In this document: positions 60,964 to 64,000 of the stretch, piece after piece
Numbering within the stretch: position 1 is the stretch's first letter
Layout of the letters: each line of letters begins with the position of its first letter
Source of the DNA: Pseudomonas shirazensis
GTDB lineage: Bacteria; Pseudomonadota; Gammaproteobacteria; Pseudomonadales; Pseudomonadaceae
DNA length: 64,000 nucleotides
Assembly: GCF_014268785.2 (NCBI RefSeq)
Contig: NZ_JABWRD020000002.1
Span: forward strand, 784,001-848,000
Direction of reading: 5' to 3'
Made by a program: the position numbers and the translations under genes
Notes under the pieces: model-generated
Seen by the model: the letters and a program-made list of their open reading frames with translations, nothing else
What the model was told of the DNA's origin: nothing
The model's database searches: none

Positions 60964-62090
60964 GGCTGCACCGCCAACGCCTGCGCTTGCGGCAACTGCC
61001 AGAAGGTCTCGGCGACGGCCTGATCACTGAAGCGCTCGCGCAAGCGTTGCAGCATGTGCTCGGCACACGCCTGACGCTGCTGGTCGTCCAGCCTGGCCAT
61101 ATGTTCCAGGCCCTGGGCCAACTGCCCGGCATCGCCCAGCGGGAACAGCATGCCAACGCCCTCGACCACTTCGCGGGCACCGCCACAGGCCGTGGCCAAT
61201 ACCGGAACGCCGGCGACCATAGCCTCCAGCAGGACCATGCCGAACGGCTCGTGATCCGAGCTCAGCGCAAATACATCGAACGCCTTGAAGTAGCGCCGCG
61301 CATCCGCCACCTGGCCAAGAAAGTCGACCTGAGCAGCAATACCCAGCTCGACCGCCAGGGCCTTGAGCTGTGGCTCCAGGCGGCCAGTGCCGAGGATCGC
61401 CAGGCGAGCACCGGCAGGCAGATTCGGCAGCGCCTGGGCAAATCCTTTGAGCAAGGTCGCCTGGTCTTTGTCCGGGTGCAGACGGCCAACATTGCCGACA
61501 ATCCACGCCTGTGGGTCGAGGCCAAGTACGCGCCGAGCTTCCACAGCCGGCACCAGGCTGGCCTGCAGTGCATCGACGTCGATGCGGTTGTACAGAGTTT
61601 GAATACGTTCGGCCGGCCACTGCGTCAGGCAGCGGCGCATATCGTCACGCACCGCGTCGGACACCCCGAGCAAGCTCAGGCGCTGGCGGAACAGATTGGC
61701 GAAAAGCCGGCGGCTGTTGCGCTGATAGTCGCCGAACGCGTGGTGCACGCCGATCACCGGCAGATCGGTGCCGAGAGAGGCGACATAGATCGGCTTGAAG
61801 CGGTGGGCGATGCACAGGGCAAAGTTGCGCTCGGCAGCGATCCGCCGCAGCGCACGTATCGCCCCCAGCTTCAGGCCGCGCACGGCCTTGGAGCTGAATT
61901 CGAGAAACAGCACTTCGTCCGAAGCACAGCCCGCGGCTACCTGCGGATCGGCCTTGCCGGTGAGAAACACCGTGGTGACCTGATAACCGCGCCCCTGAAA
62001 CAGGCTGGCGTACTGACGGGCACAGTCGAGAAACGGCCCGTCATAACCATGGCAGAACTGCAGAATGCGCGGTTCAGAGCGGCTGGTCAT
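60960..62090 (-). CDS. wapH: Family 4 glycosyltransferase, WapH type
   Basis: A 376-residue GT-B glycosyltransferase. The C-terminal donor site shows NVGRLHPDKDQATLLKGFA near residue 200 and FALSSDHEPFGMVLLEAMVAG near residue 275 (E-x7-E motif), the retaining GT4 signature. In Pseudomonas the gene at this place (wapH) adds an outer-core glucose. The ATG at 62090 overlaps the carbamoyltransferase end by 17 bases; an alternative start lies at 62105. Confidence 0.85.
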   Translation of the reverse strand: MTSRSEPRILQFCHGYDGPFLDCARQYASLFQGRGYQVTTVFLTGKADPQVAAGCASDEVLFLEFSSKAVRGLKLGAIRALRRIAAERNFALCIAHRFKPIYVASLGTDLPVIGVHHAFGDYQRNSRRLFANLFRQRLSLLGVSDAVRDDMRRCLTQWPAERIQTLYNRIDVDALQASLVPAVEARRVLGLDPQAWIVGNVGRLHPDKDQATLLKGFAQALPNLPAGARLAILGTGRLEPQLKALAVELGIAAQVDFLGQVADARRYFKAFDVFALSSDHEPFGMVLLEAMVAGVPVLATACGGAREVVEGVGMLFPLGDAGQLAQGLEHMARLDDQQRQACAEHMLQRLRERFSDQAVAETFWQLPQAQALAVQP

Positions 62091-63831
62091 AAGGCGCAGC
62101 GCCATCCTTCACGACCAGGATGTCTTCCATGATCAGGTACTGCAGGTCCGAGCCGAAGAACATGTTCAAGGCGTCGGTCGGCGAGCAGATCATCGGCTCG
62201 CCACGACGGTTCAGCGAGGTGTTCAGCGACACGCCGTTGCCGGTCAGGTCTTCCAGCGCTTTCATCATGTCGTAGTAGCGCGGGTTGTATTCGCGCTTGA
62301 GCACCTGGGCACGCGAAGTGCCGTCCTCGTGGACCACTTCCGGTACACGGGTTTTCCATTCATCCGACACTTCGAAGGTGAAGGTCATGAACGGCGCAGG
62401 GTGATCGATCTTGATCATCTGCGGCGCAACGGTGTCGAGCATCGACGGGCAGAAAGGCCTCCAGCGCTCGCGGAACTTGATCTGGTGGTTGATCCGGTCG
62501 GCAACCCCGGCAACGCTTGGGCAGCCGATGATCGAACGGCCACCGAGCGCGCGCGGGCCAAACTCCATGCGGCCCTGGAACCAGGCCACAGGGTTGCCAT
62601 CGACCATGATCTTGGCGATCTGCTCGGGCATGTTGTCCAGCTTGCGCCACTGCGGCTGGCTCGGATGGCGAGCGCAGGCGGCAATCACGTCTTCGTTGGA
62701 ATACGACGGGCCGAGGTAGACGTGTTCCATCTTCTCGACCGGGACGCCACGGGCGTGCGACACGTAGGCAGCAGCGCCGACCGCAGTACCGGCGTCACCG
62801 GAGGCCGGCTGCACGAACAGCTCCTTGACGTCCGGGCGGGCGATGATCTTCTGGTTGAGCTTGACGTTTAGCGCGCAGCCGCCAGCGAAGGCCAGCTTGC
62901 CGGTCTGCTTGAGGATGTCGCCCAGGTAATGGTCGATCATCTGCAGCGCAAGCTTCTCGAACAGCGCCTGCATGCTCGCCGCGTAGTGGATGTACGGCTC
63001 GTCGGCGATATCGCCTTCGCGCTTGGGACCCAGCCACTCGATCAGTTTTGGCGAGAAGTAGAAGCCCTTGCCCTTTTCTTTATAGCGACGCAGGCCGATG
63101 ACGTTGGCGTATTCGGTGTTGATCACCAGTTCGCCGTTTTCAAAGCTGGCCAGGCGTGAGAAGTCATATTTGCTGGCATCGCCGTATGGCGCCATGCCCA
63201 TGACCTTGAACTCGCCGTCGAGCATTTCGAAGCCGAGGAACTCGGTGATCGCGCCATACAGGCCGCCGAGCGAGTCCGGATCGAAGAACTCCTTGATCTT
63301 GTGGATCTTGCCGTTTTCACCGTAGCCAAAGAAGGTCGTGGCGTATTCGCCCTTGCCATCGATGCCGAGGATCGCGGTTTTTTCTTTAAAGCCCGAGCAG
63401 TGGTAAGCACTGGAGGCGTGCGCCAGGTGGTGCTCGACCGGCTCGATCTTGATCTTTTTCGGATCGAAGCCCAGTTGCTCGAGGCACCAGACGATCTTGT
63501 TGCGATAGCGCTTGTAGCGACGGTTGCCCATCAGCAGCGCGTCGAGGGCGCGGTCCGGGGCATACCAGTAGCGTTTGGCATAGTGCCAGCGGGCCTTGCC
63601 GAACAGGCTGATCGGGGCGAAGGGTATGGCGACCACATCGACGTCCGACGGCTTGATGCCGGCCTGCTCCAGGCAGAACTTCGCCGATTCGTAGGGCATG
63701 CGGTTCTTCGCATGCTTGTCACGCACGAAGCGCTCTTCTTCGGCGGCGGCAATCAGCTTGCCGTCGATGTACAGGGCCGCGGAAGGGTCATGGCTAAGGG
63801 CGCCGGACAGGCCAAGAATCGTCAATGCCAA
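62074..63831 (-). CDS. wapO: LPS core carbamoyltransferase, WapO type
   Basis: A 585-residue enzyme of the NodU/TobZ/CmcH carbamoyltransferase family. The N-terminal half has the metal-binding HHLAHASSAYH (H134, H138) and GIDGKGEYATTF; the C-terminal half has WFQGRMEFGPRALGGRS, the conserved carbamoylphosphate-site segment. In Pseudomonas the gene at this position carbamoylates the core heptose (7-O-carbamoyl). The start is TTG at 63831 (TTGGCATTGACG) with GAGG eight bases before. It is the first gene of the tightly overlapping block reaching ssg. Confidence 0.9.
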   Translation of the reverse strand: MALTILGLSGALSHDPSAALYIDGKLIAAAEEERFVRDKHAKNRMPYESAKFCLEQAGIKPSDVDVVAIPFAPISLFGKARWHYAKRYWYAPDRALDALLMGNRRYKRYRNKIVWCLEQLGFDPKKIKIEPVEHHLAHASSAYHCSGFKEKTAILGIDGKGEYATTFFGYGENGKIHKIKEFFDPDSLGGLYGAITEFLGFEMLDGEFKVMGMAPYGDASKYDFSRLASFENGELVINTEYANVIGLRRYKEKGKGFYFSPKLIEWLGPKREGDIADEPYIHYAASMQALFEKLALQMIDHYLGDILKQTGKLAFAGGCALNVKLNQKIIARPDVKELFVQPASGDAGTAVGAAAYVSHARGVPVEKMEHVYLGPSYSNEDVIAACARHPSQPQWRKLDNMPEQIAKIMVDGNPVAWFQGRMEFGPRALGGRSIIGCPSVAGVADRINHQIKFRERWRPFCPSMLDTVAPQMIKIDHPAPFMTFTFEVSDEWKTRVPEVVHEDGTSRAQVLKREYNPRYYDMMKALEDLTGNGVSLNTSLNRRGEPMICSPTDALNMFFGSDLQYLIMEDILVVKDGAAPYDQPL

Positions 63832-63933
63832 GGGTCTAGCCTCTTCATTCGGTAGAGATGCGCGGTCGGCCTCACGGCGGACGGCGGCTAAAGGGCGGGA
63901 TTATAACGCAAAGCTCCATCGCGCACCGCCCCT

Positions 63934-64000
63934 GTGTAGGAGCGGCCTTGTGTCGCGAAAGGCCAGCGAAGCTGGCCCGGCGGTATCAGCGGCGAAGCTG
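63934..64000. repeat. REP pair, copy D (cut by the window edge)
   Basis: The first 67 bases match the left arm of copy A: GTGTAGGAGCGGCCTTGTGTCG, then CCAGC-GAA-GCTGG and CAGCGGCGAAGCTG. The right arm would lie beyond base 64000. It lies upstream of the carbamoyltransferase gene in an otherwise AT-rich gap. Confidence 0.85.

Overview
The window is a stretch of chromosome from a Pseudomonas, most likely of the P. putida group. It has high GC, dense genes with short gaps, frequent GTG and TTG starts, and dispersed P. putida-style REP palindromes. From memory, the gene order (rnr, purA, hisZ, hflCKX, hfq, miaA, mutL, amiB, tsaE, nnrD, queG, orn, rsgA, motAB, rhdA, psd, serB, parC/parE, cpdA, nudF, thiC, tolC, waaA, hldE, msbA and the outer-core LPS genes) matches the core-genome order of P. 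putida and P. aeruginosa. No IS element, integrase, phage gene, CRISPR array or defence island is visible. This is ordinary core genome, and I do not claim a new system.

Layout. 1-1.9 kb: 5' part of rnr (minus) and two identical tRNA-Leu(CAG) genes with a strong promoter and a terminator. 2.0-4.6 kb: an FbpA/FbpB-type ferric iron importer without its ATPase gene. 4.6-9.3 kb: a chemoreceptor, purA and hisZ (minus). 9.5-19.0 kb: a long minus-strand series nnrD-tsaE-amiB-mutL-miaA-hfq-hflX-hflK-hflC, covering metabolite repair, tRNA modification, mismatch repair, cell separation, the RNA chaperone and membrane protease control. 19.0-22.7 kb: queG, a TRIC-type membrane protein, orn and rsgA. 22.7-26.3 kb: motAB (minus) behind a recognisable FliA promoter, divergent from an HDOD gene. 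26.3-31.9 kb: rhdA, psd, serB, a two-pass membrane protein with a degenerate cyclase-like domain, and an orphan PqiC-like lipoprotein.

32.0-40.5 kb (minus): parE, an esterase/phytase-like exported protein, a membrane-anchored retropepsin and parC in one tightly overlapping run, with yqiA, cpdA, yqiB and nudF upstream. 40.6-44.9 kb: a DUF3298-type lipoprotein, then thiC with a TPP riboswitch and cytX behind it. 45.0-51.3 kb: tolC, waaA, an SMR transporter, an oxidoreductase/aldo-keto reductase pair and a protein carrying a degenerate Nudix-like signature. 51.5-63.8 kb: a lipopolysaccharide block with hldE (heptose precursor), msbA (lipid A-core flippase), a kinase-fold protein, an O-antigen ligase-type protein, two glycosyltransferases, a PIG-L deacetylase, a Mig-14 protein, a WapH-type glycosyltransferase and a WapO-type carbamoyltransferase. 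Together with waaA these genes build, export and decorate the LPS core.

The signals most worth a second look are the FliA promoter of motAB, four copies of a ~115-120 bp REP pair, short GC hairpins at many gene ends, an orphan plus-strand terminator beside rnr, a palindrome before the iron-binding protein gene, two uncharacterised genes embedded between parE and parC, and three proteins whose catalytic signatures look degenerate (cyclase-like, kinase-like, Nudix-like).
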